Assembly: GCF_042665195.1 (NCBI RefSeq)
Contig: NZ_JBHTBW010000062.1
Location: 1 to 64,000, forward strand
From: Laceyella putida
GTDB taxonomy: Bacteria; Bacillota; Bacilli; Thermoactinomycetales; Thermoactinomycetaceae
Length of the DNA stretch: 64,000 nt
Direction of reading: 5' to 3'
Part shown: positions 1 through 7,469 of the stretch, one piece after another
How positions within the stretch are numbered: position 1 is the first letter of the stretch
How the letters are laid out: each line of letters opens with the position of its first letter
Program-made: the position numbers and the translations under genes
Notes under the pieces: generated by a model
What the model was told of the DNA's origin: nothing
What the model saw: the letters and a program-made list of their open reading frames with translations, nothing else
The model's database searches: none

Positions 1-50
1 AAGAAGCACTTCCTGCTTTACAAGATCAGGGAGTGCTTCTTTATTTTTTC
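1..50 (+). terminator. Rho-independent terminator of a gene upstream of the window
   Basis: The first 15 bases pair with bases 27-41 (AAGAAGCACT against AGTGCTTCTT, extended by an inner TCCTG/CAGGG stem), followed by a T-rich tail. It ends a transcript that starts outside the window. Confidence 0.8.
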
Positions 51-207
51 ATATGAGCCGTTTTGGTTCCAAAAACTGTAGAATAATCATTTTTAAGTAA
101 TCTTTCTGCATCAGTCTCCGGTTGGGGCGGCTTTTTTTAAAAATGAACATGCCAATCTCCTTTTGAATACGCGAAATTCCCCGACTCAATTCGACAAAAT
201 GAAAAGT

Positions 208-236
208 TTATCAACAAACTTATCCACATATCCACA
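208..236 (+). promoter_or_regulatory. Cluster of three DnaA boxes
   Basis: TTATCAACA (208-216), TTATCCACA (220-228, perfect consensus) and ATATCCACA (228-236) lie in the same orientation within 29 bases. An AT-rich stretch (237-258) follows. The cluster is about 150 bases upstream of the PolC-like gene at 391. Apart from this, bases 51-390 show a T run at 134-140 and no gene. Three boxes are few for an origin, so control of the downstream gene or DnaA titration is more likely. Confidence 0.6.
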
Positions 237-390
237 ATTTTTAAAAAATTTAAAACACATTAACATGATCGAGTGGTCCGGTTTAACGTTTTAAAGTGGT
301 GTACACTCTGTTTGTCAGGTCGTTTTTGCTACGGATTGATGCGAACATATGTTAGAATAAAGGTGAGAGTTGCTTGTGGGAGGAATGAGC

Positions 391-911
391 ATGGATCAGG
401 GGCGCAAAGCGTTAAGTCAACTGTTTCGAGAAGTGGGACTGCCACAAGAATGGCTGGAACGGGAGTTGGCACATGCCTATGTCAAGGAAGTGCAAGTGGA
501 CCGGCAAAAACGGAAGTGGAATGTGCATCTCCACTTGGCGGAACCGCTTGATCCGGAAATCTGGCAATCCTTGCAGCAGCGCGTGAGACAATACTTTTAT
601 CCAGAGGTGCAGGTCTCTTTTTTTTTCAATATGACCGCCTGAACCATGAGGTGGTCTTGGCCAAGTATCGGTTCTGGATTCAAAAGTGGATCGAACAAAC
701 CCACACCCCTGCGGCGGCCACTTGGTTTGGCCAAGCGGAGTGGCGGGTCGATGACAAGCGGATAGAGGTGATCTTTGCCAATCCGGCCGTATTGCAGATG
801 GCGCGCGAACGAGAGCTGGACTCGCTCATCATCAAATATTATCGGCGCATCACGGGCAAAGAGATGCCGGTTCTCTTAAGATGGCGGGGGGATCGTCAAA
901 AAGATGTGTGA
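391..911 (+). pseudogene. Orphan PolC N-terminal-domain-like protein, split by a -1 frameshift at a T9 run
   Basis: Two overlapping frames together resemble the first ~180 residues of Gram-positive DNA polymerase III PolC, the part before the exonuclease and polymerase. The first frame (start ATG 391, with GGGAGG 8 bases upstream) runs to a stop at 640-642. At the T9 run (618-626) a -1 shift continues without a break through QYDRLNHE and on to the stop at 909-911, giving about 173 residues. The second half keeps the weak PolC pattern of a basic helix followed by a short strand. No exonuclease, PHP or polymerase domain follows; a DppA gene starts 47 bases later. It is either a decayed paralogue, a sequencing slip, or a standalone protein made by slippage on U-UUU-UUU. 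The resemblance is recalled and weak at residue level. Confidence 0.55.
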
Positions 912-958
912 AGGCCACCCTGTTGCGGGAATAAGGAGAGAGCGAGGAGGGAGTGAAG

Positions 959-1771
959 GTGAAACTGTACATCTCAGTCGATATGGAAGGCATCTCTGGC
1001 ATTCATGACCGTTCGTATATTCTCCCGGATCGCTTGAATTATCAACGTGGTCGCCAACTGATGACGGAAGACGTCAATGTGGTGGTGGAGACGGCGCTCG
1101 CATGCGGGGCAAGGGAAATCGTGGTGGCGGATAGCCACTTTGAAGGAAACAACTTGCTGATCGAGCGGTTGCATCCCCAGGCTCGCTTAATATCCGGTTT
1201 TCAGCGTTCAGGGTATATGATGCACGGCTTAGATGGCTCTTATGATGGCGTGTTGCTTCTCGGTTATCATGCACGCAGCGGGGCGTCTGGCTTACTGAGC
1301 CACACCATGACCCCGATTGTTCGGAACTGCCGCATCAATGGCCAAGTGGTGGGTGAATTTGGCCTCAATGCGATTTATGCGGGACTTTTCGATGTCCCCG
1401 TCTGGTTGGTGTCGGGTGATGACCAACTTGCGTTGGAAGCGAAACAGCTGGTGCCCACAGTCCATACAGCAGTGGTCAAAGAAACCGTTTCCTGGCAAGC
1501 GGCCAAATGCTTGCCGCTTGAGGAAAGCCGGGCCGTCTTGAGACGGCGCACGCAAGAAGCCATCCAAAGGCGAGGCGAAGGAAGACCATTGAAGACTTCA
1601 CACCCACTGGAAATGAAAGTCGAGTTTAGCCACCGGGGGCAAGCGGAGATGGCGGCCCTCCTGCCACAGGCTGAGTTGGATCGGGAGACGACGGTCACCA
1701 TTTCCATTCAGCAACCCCAAGCACTGCTTACCACATTGGGGGCGATGTTGGCGTTGGCAGGACAAGTGTGA
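959..1771 (+). CDS. dppA: D-aminopeptidase DppA (peptidase M55)
   Basis: Zinc D-aminopeptidase that hydrolyses N-terminal D-amino acids such as D-Ala-D-Ala; the B. subtilis enzyme is a cytosolic decamer. The sequence keeps every zinc ligand and active-site residue at the B. subtilis numbering when GTG 959 is used as start: Asp8, Glu10, His60, His104, His115 and Glu133 (motifs SVDMEG, DSH, GYHA, LSH, GEFG). GTG 959 lies 8 bases after GGAGG, whereas the in-frame GTG at 953 is too close, so 959 is preferred. The protein is 270 residues, normal for the family. No dpp transporter genes adjoin it, so a role in recycling peptidoglycan peptides is more likely than dipeptide uptake here. Confidence 0.95.
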   Translation: MKLYISVDMEGISGIHDRSYILPDRLNYQRGRQLMTEDVNVVVETALACGAREIVVADSHFEGNNLLIERLHPQARLISGFQRSGYMMHGLDGSYDGVLLLGYHARSGASGLLSHTMTPIVRNCRINGQVVGEFGLNAIYAGLFDVPVWLVSGDDQLALEAKQLVPTVHTAVVKETVSWQAAKCLPLEESRAVLRRRTQEAIQRRGEGRPLKTSHPLEMKVEFSHRGQAEMAALLPQAELDRETTVTISIQQPQALLTTLGAMLALAGQV

Positions 1772-1788
1772 TGAGAAAAGGTGATGAA

Positions 1789-2132
1789 ATGCACAAGGCA
1801 ATCATTCCTGTACAGCAGCAATTGGAAGCATATAATGCCAAAGAGTTGGAACGATTTTTGGCGGCTTTTGCTCCAAGCGTGCAAGTGTATGACCATCTCA
1901 ATACCTTGGTCTTGTCAGGAATGGACGCGTTCGCAAGGCACTATGCGGTATTGTTTGCCAAATATCCCGCCATGAAAGCGGAGTTGGTGAGTCGGATGCG
2001 TGTGGGGAACAAGGTGATAGATCATGAACGGATTGTCGGGCGCGCACGACGGAACCGTTTGAAGCGATTGCCATTTATGAAGCGGAGGAGGGGCGGATTG
2101 CGAAAATCTGGTTGATCAAGGAGAATGCCTAG
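1789..2132 (+). pseudogene. SnoaL/NTF2-like protein, frameshifted near its C-terminus
   Basis: The first ~87 residues (ATG 1789 after AAAAGGTGA; a GTG at 1768 overlaps the dppA stop) have the helix and Tyr-Asp-His pattern of SnoaL-like alpha+beta barrel proteins, a fold with many small-molecule roles. Around 2040-2048 one base appears to be missing: the open frame turns into an Arg-rich tail ending at 2115, while the neighbouring frame continues with TEPFEAIAIYEAEEGRIAKI and a stop at 2130-2132, directly abutting the next ATG. That continuation is the normal end of a SnoaL domain. A sequencing error or a recent mutation are both possible. Function unknown. Confidence 0.7.
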
Positions 2133-3101
2133 ATGTTCTTACCCACTTTCCATGATGTGAAACGGGCCCATGAGCGGATTCGTGACGAGGTGAATCAAAC
2201 GCCTGTTGTTACCTCGCGCACCTTAAATCGGCTGACGGGCAAGGAAATATTTCTGAAATGCGAAAATTTCCAGAGGGGTGGCGCTTTTAAATTTCGCGGT
2301 GCCTATCATGCCGTGAGCCGATTGTCCCCCGCGGAGAAGAAACGGGGCCTGGTCTGCTTCTCATCCGGAAATCATGCGCAAGCAGTGGCGTTGGCTGCGA
2401 GCATGTGGAATTTGCGGGCGGTGATTTGCATGCCGCAAGATGCCCCTCCGGTAAAAGTGGAGGCGACAAGGGGCTATGGGGCCCACATTCATTTTTATGA
2501 CCGCCAGCGCGAAGACCGTGAAGCGGTGGCGCGGCGATGGGTGGAAGAGGAAAATATGGTGTTGGTCCCGCCATACGATGATCCGCGGATCATCGCCGGG
2601 GCAGGCACCGCGGCGCTGGAACTGATGACAGAGGTCTCCCACCTTGATGCGGTGATCACTCCGGTGGGTGGTGGAGGCTTGATCTCCGGGACGGCTTTGG
2701 CTGTCAAAGGGCATGCGCCGGAGACATTAGTGGCAGGAGTGGAACCGGCGCGAGGCAACGATGTTTATCTGTCGATCCAAGCGGGCAAGCGGGTTACCAT
2801 TTCGGCGCCGGAAACGGTGGCGGATGGGTTGAGAACGACCAGTCCTGGCAAACTCACTTTTCCGATTATCCAGCGGTTGGTGGATCACCTTTTTCTTGTG
2901 ACGGAGGAGGAGATCAGGGCTGCTTGGGAATTCGCTTTCACCCGGCTGAAGTTGGTGATTGAACCCTCATCGGCAGTTGCGCTTGCGGCATTGCTGCATC
3001 ATCAAGTGCCTGCTGACATCAAGCGAGTTGGCGTGATCATCAGTGGGGGAAATGTGGATTTGACCATGCTGCCTTCTTTGCGCGCGAATCCGCCGATTTA
3101 G
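2133..3101 (+). CDS. Threonine/serine dehydratase (PLP fold type II)
   Basis: Catabolic-type threonine or serine dehydratase, or the related serine racemase / hydroxyaspartate lyase, making a 2-oxo acid and ammonia. Residues seen: PLP-binding Lys53 in AFKFRGAYHA, substrate loop SSGNHAQ (77-83), phosphate-binding glycine loop GGGGL (179-183) and SGGN near the C-terminus. At 322 residues it lacks the C-terminal ACT regulatory domain of biosynthetic IlvA, which points to the degradative group. The ATG directly follows the corrected stop of the SnoaL-like gene. The exact substrate cannot be told from sequence. Confidence 0.88.
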   Translation: MFLPTFHDVKRAHERIRDEVNQTPVVTSRTLNRLTGKEIFLKCENFQRGGAFKFRGAYHAVSRLSPAEKKRGLVCFSSGNHAQAVALAASMWNLRAVICMPQDAPPVKVEATRGYGAHIHFYDRQREDREAVARRWVEEENMVLVPPYDDPRIIAGAGTAALELMTEVSHLDAVITPVGGGGLISGTALAVKGHAPETLVAGVEPARGNDVYLSIQAGKRVTISAPETVADGLRTTSPGKLTFPIIQRLVDHLFLVTEEEIRAAWEFAFTRLKLVIEPSSAVALAALLHHQVPADIKRVGVIISGGNVDLTMLPSLRANPPI

Positions 3102-3184
3102 ACTTTCTTTCTGGGAGCCTGTCCGTTGCCGCCATCAAACGGTCGCATATCCTATGAATAGATTGGGAGAAAAGGAGGATGCGT

Positions 3185-3943
3185 TTGAAAAAGGTCGGGG
3201 TTCAATGGGATGGGATTCATCAGCTCCTCCTTCATGACGAGATCATTGAAGAACATTTGCCGGAGACCTGGTTGTTTAATAGGGAGAGCTTTCATTGGAT
3301 GTGGGGACGATATCCAGAATTGGTGTTGAAACCGACAGGGGAAAGAGACGGTGCCGGGCAGATCAAATTGCGCAGAGTGGATCAACATCGGGCGGAAATC
3401 CAAGTGGACATGAAGGGCTTTCGCATGCCAACGGGTGAATTGTTTCCGCGGTTGCAACGAATGACGAAAAAAGCGAAAACCCCTTACTTGTTGCAACAAG
3501 CGGTCCCACGGGCGGAGCTGCTTGGACTGCCATTTGAAGTGCGGGTGCTGGTGTATCGGGTGGAACCGAAGCGGGCAGAATGGCGGGTGCTGGGGATGCT
3601 GGCCAAGGTGATGGGGGAAGGAGAGGGAGTGGACCCTAAGAAATTCAAGGGAGATTGCCTCAGTTTGACAGAAGCGTTGAGAGATTCCAATGTTAATCAT
3701 CTCGATTTGAAGCGCACGACAGAAACGTTCGCCACGCTCTCGATCCGCTCAGCGGAGAGGTTGGGGCAAACGTTTCCGCGCCATCGCATGCTGGGCTTTG
3801 ATTTCGCAATCGATCCGTCGGGGTGGGTATGGTTGCTGGAGGCTTATCCGAAGCCATCTCTTCCCTCGTTTATGGAACAATTGCGGAAGAAGGATTACTC
3901 TCAGTACCGTGAGGTGGAGAAGATGGTGCGGAAGCATGGCTAA
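3185..3943 (+). CDS. YheC/YheD-family ATP-grasp protein, short form
   Basis: About 252 residues related to the YheC/YheD endospore coat-associated proteins, which have an ATP-grasp fold and unknown substrate. Signs: LVLKPTGERDGAGQI (ATP-grasp lysine and glycine loop), FEVRVLVYRV, and near the end GFDFAIDPSG followed by WLLEAYPKPS, matching the D-x-G ... E-x-N/Y-x-K-P metal-binding block. It lacks the ~150-residue N-terminal half of the four longer homologues at 32.8-38.0 kb. TTG 3185 lies 6 bases after AAAGGAGG, while ATG 3179 overlaps the ribosome binding site, so TTG is preferred. It stands alone, closed by a hairpin at 3943. Confidence 0.75.
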   Translation: MKKVGVQWDGIHQLLLHDEIIEEHLPETWLFNRESFHWMWGRYPELVLKPTGERDGAGQIKLRRVDQHRAEIQVDMKGFRMPTGELFPRLQRMTKKAKTPYLLQQAVPRAELLGLPFEVRVLVYRVEPKRAEWRVLGMLAKVMGEGEGVDPKKFKGDCLSLTEALRDSNVNHLDLKRTTETFATLSIRSAERLGQTFPRHRMLGFDFAIDPSGWVWLLEAYPKPSLPSFMEQLRKKDYSQYREVEKMVRKHG

Positions 3944-3970
3944 GAGGCGGGTCTTTGCCCGCCTCTTTCG
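3943..3970 (+). terminator. Terminator hairpin after the YheC/D-like gene
   Basis: AGAGGCGGG (3943-3951) pairs with CCCGCCTCT (3958-3966); the tail is only weakly T-rich. A second hairpin, GAGAGA/TCTCTC at 4042-4057, is followed by ATTTTTG, so a short transcript may exist between 3970 and 4066. Confidence 0.55.
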
Positions 3971-4154
3971 GAGGTTGGTTTAAGCTACATAAGGATGACA
4001 GCGGAGTGAGACAGCTTTTGCATCGGTCAAATTCGCCTGGCGAGAGAGGTTTCTCTCCATTTTTGTGTTGTCACCCAACAAGTCATTTGGTAAAATTTAG
4101 AAATCGGTATGATGGTAGCAGCCTTAAAATGAATCGCAATGGAGGAGGATGGGA

Positions 4155-4742
4155 ATGAAACGAGTTTGTGTGTATGCGGGTTCCAATCCGGGCAATCAAC
4201 CACTTTATCGCGAAGCGGCTCAACAATTGGGAGTGAGTTTGGCGGCACGGGGAATGGAGTTGGTCTATGGGGGATCACGCCTTGGATTGATGGGAGCTGT
4301 GGCCGATACTGTCTTGGAGCGAAAAGGCAAAGCGATTGGTGTGATGCCGACGGCCTTATTCCGGGGAGAGATGGTGCACCAGGCGCTGACTGAACTGATC
4401 GAAGTGAGTAGCATGCATGAACGGAAAGCGAAGATGATGGAGCTGTCAGACGGCTTTGTCGCCCTTCCGGGCGGGTATGGCACGCTGGAAGAGGTATTTG
4501 AAGTATTGAGTTGGGGACAGCTTGGCATTCATCGGAAACCAATTGGCTTGCTGAATGTCAATGGCTACTATGAGCCCGTGTTAAGCATGATCCAAAAAGC
4601 GGTCAGCGAAGGGTTTTTCCCGAAGGATCATGGGCAAATCGTGATTTCCGAGAGTGATCCCGAGCGATTGCTCAGCAAAATGGAACAATATCAACCCCCC
4701 GCTTTGCAAACGAAGTGGTCCGAGTTGGCCAAACAGAAATAG
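4155..4742 (+). CDS. LOG-family protein (cytokinin riboside 5'-monophosphate phosphoribohydrolase)
   Basis: Rossmann-fold LOG protein of 195 residues, close to B. subtilis YvdD. The family cleaves nucleoside 5'-monophosphates to base and ribose 5-phosphate. The signature MHERK (87-91) and the active-site loop PGGYGTLEE (105-113) are both intact, as is GGSRLGLMG near residue 40. ATG 4155 lies 6 bases from GGAGGAGG; the ATG at 4149 overlaps the binding site. Single-gene unit with its own terminator. Confidence 0.93.
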   Translation: MKRVCVYAGSNPGNQPLYREAAQQLGVSLAARGMELVYGGSRLGLMGAVADTVLERKGKAIGVMPTALFRGEMVHQALTELIEVSSMHERKAKMMELSDGFVALPGGYGTLEEVFEVLSWGQLGIHRKPIGLLNVNGYYEPVLSMIQKAVSEGFFPKDHGQIVISESDPERLLSKMEQYQPPALQTKWSELAKQK

Positions 4743-4754
4743 TGGCAGCGGCAC

Positions 4755-4786
4755 ACCAGCTCTGCAAGAAGGAGCTGGTTTTTTCC
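4755..4786 (+). terminator. Terminator of the LOG gene
   Basis: ACCAGCTC (4755-4762) pairs with GAGCTGGT (4772-4779), followed by six T. Confidence 0.85.
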
Positions 4787-4881
4787 GGGGGTTGCAAAGC
4801 GGGTTCGCAATAAAAAGACACACTGTTTTTCCCAAGGTTGGTTCATTTTTTGTTAGAATTAATGTTATAATCTATGTAAAT

Positions 4882-4911
4882 AAAAAAAGCAGTCATCAAT
4901 GAATGACTGCT
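4882..4911 (-). terminator. Terminator of the HTH-TPR regulator and its micro-ORF
   Basis: AGCAGTCAT (4888-4896) pairs with ATGACTGCT (4903-4911); on the minus strand it is followed by seven T. It lies 31 bases after the micro-ORF stop, so both are on one transcript. Confidence 0.85.
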
Positions 4912-4942
4912 CACTTGCAGGAAAAGTTGTGTTCCATTTGGG

Positions 4943-4981
4943 TTATGCCTGAGGTGGTTCGCCAAAACCAATGCGTTTCAT
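4943..4981 (-). CDS. 12-residue micro-ORF coupled to the HTH-TPR regulator; candidate signalling peptide
   Basis: The ORF reads MKRIGFGEPPQA and stops at 4943-4945. Its ATG (4981-4979) overlaps the TGA of the regulator (4980-4978), and a strong AAAGGAGG lies about 8 bases before it, inside the end of the regulator gene. A terminator follows. RRNPP regulators (Rap, NprR, PlcR, AimR) usually have their cognate peptide gene directly downstream, which is why I call it. Unlike Phr or NprX precursors it has no hydrophobic export signal, so it would need a leaderless export route, or act inside the cell. It could also be a chance ORF, but the ideal ribosome binding site argues against that. Confidence 0.5.
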   Translation of the reverse strand: MKRIGFGEPPQA

Positions 4982-6297
4982 GTGGAATCCCCTCCTTTCG
5001 CATAGTACTTGACATAAAATTGAAATACACGGTTTTTGTAGGTTTCGTAAGTGGCTGGATCATCCCTCTCGCAACATTTGGCCAGCTTTACCAGGATTTC
5101 GGGCAAATGGATATTTAACGCGTGTCTTTCAGCAAGGGTGAGAGCTTGTTGAAAGCATTGACGTGCTTCCGCCGTCTGCTCTTGCAACATGTAACAGTCG
5201 CCTAACGCGGCAAGGGCGGTACAATATTTCAGCGCGTCGTTGGTGCGTTGTCCAAGTTGAACTGCCTTGAGTAAAGCGTTTTGCGCGAGGGTGATTTTTT
5301 TTGTCTTTAAGTATAGCACACCCAATTTGGTATAGGTAGATACCAGCACATTTTTTTTTCTGACTTTTTTCTCTAATTTTAATGCCGTGCGAAAACAGAT
5401 TTCGGCTTTGTTGTAATCCCTGCTATTTTTAAAACTCTCACCCAGGGTTGTCCACAATTCGAACGAACGGTCCACGTTTTGGTCAAGCCGCGCCATGCGA
5501 ATGGCTTTGGTGGCATATTCAATGGCTTTTTCGAAAAGCTCTTGTTTAATGAGGAGTTGGGCATGCGTTTCGTACATGATGAGGCGGATTTCCATGCTGT
5601 CAATCTTTCCGATGTCTTCCCACATCTCTTCCAATGTGCGCACCGCTTCCTCATTGCGGTCAAGTTTTTCCAAATAAATCGTCTTCGACATTTTCAAGTG
5701 ATACACAATATAATTTCGATCGCCACCAGGGTTATACGCTTCCAATCCTTTTTCGATATAAGCCAACGCTTGCTCCAAATCGTTTTGGTAGTAACAACAG
5801 CGTCCCAATTCGTTGTAGGTGGAAGCTTTTAAGTTGTCCATTTCCAATTCCGGATACTGGTTGATAATGCTGAGCGCTTTTAAATATTGGGCTTGGGCTT
5901 TTTTCCAGTGGCCTTTGCGGTCATTATATTTGCCTTTTAAAAATAGGTGCCATGCTTGCAGCGGATGATCATTATCGATGTCCACCTTGCGCAATTCTTC
6001 CAAGCCTTCCTCCGGACCAACCATGTCCATGTCATGTTCGATGGCGAATAACTTAAACTTTAATTGTTCCTCACCATCGCGCACATCTTCATACGATTCG
6101 GAGAGATGTTCAGGGTCCAAGGCCAATTTATTGCATATGCGAATGAGGATATCATCACTCACAATTTCCCCTTTTTCCACTTTTCTGATGGCGTGAAGCT
6201 TTACGGTGTCATCGACCAAATCGCTTTGTCTCAAACCGAGTTCTTTCCGCTTTTTCTTGATAAGCCGTGCGGCATTTTCATGATCAAGTGGTAACAA
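4978..6297 (-). CDS. HTH-TPR transcriptional regulator, RRNPP-like
   Basis: 439 residues: an Xre-type helix-turn-helix at about 10-60 (RKELGLRQSDL ... LHAIRKVEKGEI), then a helical array from about 100 to 425 with at least six TPR-like units (for example AWHLFLKGKYNDRKGHW, STYNELGRCCYYQNDLEQAL, CTALAALGDCYMLQEQTAEA). This architecture is that of peptide-sensing NprR/PlcR/AimR regulators. Start TTG 6297 is preceded by GGGAGGTGAG. It is the only long gene of its transcript and is followed by the micro-ORF at 4943. The target is unknown; the divergent gene at 6572 is one candidate. A second, broken regulator of similar type is at 39.5-40.0 kb. Confidence 0.85.
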   Translation of the reverse strand: MLPLDHENAARLIKKKRKELGLRQSDLVDDTVKLHAIRKVEKGEIVSDDILIRICNKLALDPEHLSESYEDVRDGEEQLKFKLFAIEHDMDMVGPEEGLEELRKVDIDNDHPLQAWHLFLKGKYNDRKGHWKKAQAQYLKALSIINQYPELEMDNLKASTYNELGRCCYYQNDLEQALAYIEKGLEAYNPGGDRNYIVYHLKMSKTIYLEKLDRNEEAVRTLEEMWEDIGKIDSMEIRLIMYETHAQLLIKQELFEKAIEYATKAIRMARLDQNVDRSFELWTTLGESFKNSRDYNKAEICFRTALKLEKKVRKKNVLVSTYTKLGVLYLKTKKITLAQNALLKAVQLGQRTNDALKYCTALAALGDCYMLQEQTAEARQCFQQALTLAERHALNIHLPEILVKLAKCCERDDPATYETYKNRVFQFYVKYYAKGGDST

Positions 6298-6353
6298 AGG
6301 CTCACCTCCCGGTTTTTAAAAAAAATTATTTTGTTGATTAGGAGGAAATTCCA

Positions 6354-6407
6354 TTGCTTTTTATGCAAATGTGCAAAGTGCATATGAATATGTTTGTCAC
6401 ATGTTAG
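6354..6407 (+). CDS. Possible 17-residue Met-rich peptide divergent from the HTH-TPR gene
   Basis: AGGAGG (6340-6345) stands 8 bases before TTG 6354, and the frame reads MLFMQMCKVHMNMFVTC to a stop at 6405. The Shine-Dalgarno fit is ideal but the ORF is very short and the start is TTG. It lies in the 270-base divergent region between 6297 and 6572, which otherwise holds only AT-rich promoter-like sequence. Confidence 0.25.
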   Translation: MLFMQMCKVHMNMFVTC

Positions 6408-6571
6408 GGATATTTATTTAATTAGGCACATATCTTCATAAACCCTGCCACGATTCGTAATTTTATATTAATTTGCAAATTGTCTTAGAGATTTATAAAC
6501 TAATATCAGTAGATGGTCATTGAAAGGTTTCCGATAAGAAAGAGAGAGAATATTCTGGGAGGGTGTCTATC

Positions 6572-6871
6572 ATGTTAAAAATACAAGTAGAGGGTCAAAT
6601 GGAAAAGATCCAACCATTTCTGTCCGATTTAAAACAGCGTTCTCAAATTGAATTACTTGAAAATCAGCAAGTTTCCGAGAAAAAAAGCCAATGTGAAGAT
6701 GTGAAGGTAACTTGCTATGTACATCACCATTCGCGCCGAATTGTCAAAACCCTGCAAATCCATGCGGAAAATGGCCAAGTGATCGATTTGCCTTTGATGG
6801 ATTTAATTGAGGCGGAAGTTCAAGACGGCGTGAAGATCTTCGCCGGCAGATCGTTTGACATTTTTGGTTGA
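6572..6871 (+). CDS. Small conserved-type protein, resembles YvzF/DUF3970
   Basis: 99 residues, all alpha/beta with no membrane segment. The beginning (MLKIQVEG) and the closing stretch (DGVKIFAGRSFDIFG) recall the small Bacillales proteins grouped as YvzF/DUF3970, whose role is unknown; this is from memory. ATG 6572 is 8 bases from GGGAGGG. It is transcribed away from the HTH-TPR regulator. Confidence 0.6.
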   Translation: MLKIQVEGQMEKIQPFLSDLKQRSQIELLENQQVSEKKSQCEDVKVTCYVHHHSRRIVKTLQIHAENGQVIDLPLMDLIEAEVQDGVKIFAGRSFDIFG

Positions 6872-7114
6872 TTTTTTACGAGATCAGTGATGTTTTACCA
6901 AATTCCACTACTGACCCGTAAGGGACTCAAAAACGGTTCGACAACCAGTTCACCCATTTACCCGAGACAAGATTGATTCTCTTCTACAGTGAACAACATG
7001 AAAGAGTGACAGAATCCCTTGATATAAATTAGCGGCAATCAACATCCCAGTGAGCTTGCAAGATGGCGGTTTGTTACATAGAGAAGGTGAATGAGAATAG
7101 AGTGAATCGTTTGC

Positions 7115-7139
7115 AGACCTTTTTCAAAGGTCTTTTTTT
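7115..7139 (+). terminator. Terminator in the 6872-7469 intergenic region
   Basis: AGACCTTT (7115-7122) pairs with AAAGGTCT (7126-7133) before seven T. No convincing gene lies between 6872 and here; it may end the transcript of the gene at 6572. Confidence 0.75.
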
Positions 7140-7221
7140 ATATCAATGCGATACCCTTTGCCCGAAAAGATACCCAAGCCTCCCCTGTCTGGTGGTGGGG
7201 GAGTGGTCTATTGGTATTATT

Positions 7222-7277
7222 GGTATAATAGAAGAGAGAGTGGCAGTACAGTCGAAGATCAGGCTGTGCTTTTTTTA
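7222..7277 (+). promoter_or_regulatory. Extended -10 promoter immediately followed by an intrinsic terminator
   Basis: TGGTATAAT (7222-7229 region, -10 at 7224-7229) is an extended -10. The hairpin AGTACAGTC (7245-7253) with GGCTGTGCT (7262-7270), nine pairs including G-U, is followed by seven T. Transcription starting near 7236 would stop after about 40 bases unless read-through occurs into the AsnB-like gene at 7470. No other gene is seen in 7278-7469. Confidence 0.45.
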
Positions 7278-7469
7278 TGGCGTGGAAGATCACAATGACG
7301 GATGGCGACGTTTCCACACCGTATTCTTATTCGCTTTACTTGTTGTGATGATCCCACCAGGGAAAGACATTTTCGCTTATCAACGACTTTTGGCAGTGCT
7401 TGTGGCGAAAAGGATGCTTTCATAATAGAGATAAGGGGAGACGGTCGCGAGCGAAAGGGTTGAGTCGCA

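Noticed and set aside
208..258. Chromosomal replication origin
   Set aside because: Only three DnaA boxes, no dnaA/dnaN neighbours and no clear unwinding element with DnaA-trio repeats.
3983..4066. Third copy of the leader-like element, because GCGGAGTGA and CAGCTTTTGC occur before a hairpin
   Set aside because: Only one nine-base block matches; the other blocks are absent or out of order.
7063..7425. 120-codon open frame in the 7 kb intergenic region
   Set aside because: It runs through two intrinsic terminators and a promoter, has no ribosome binding site and no coding-like composition.
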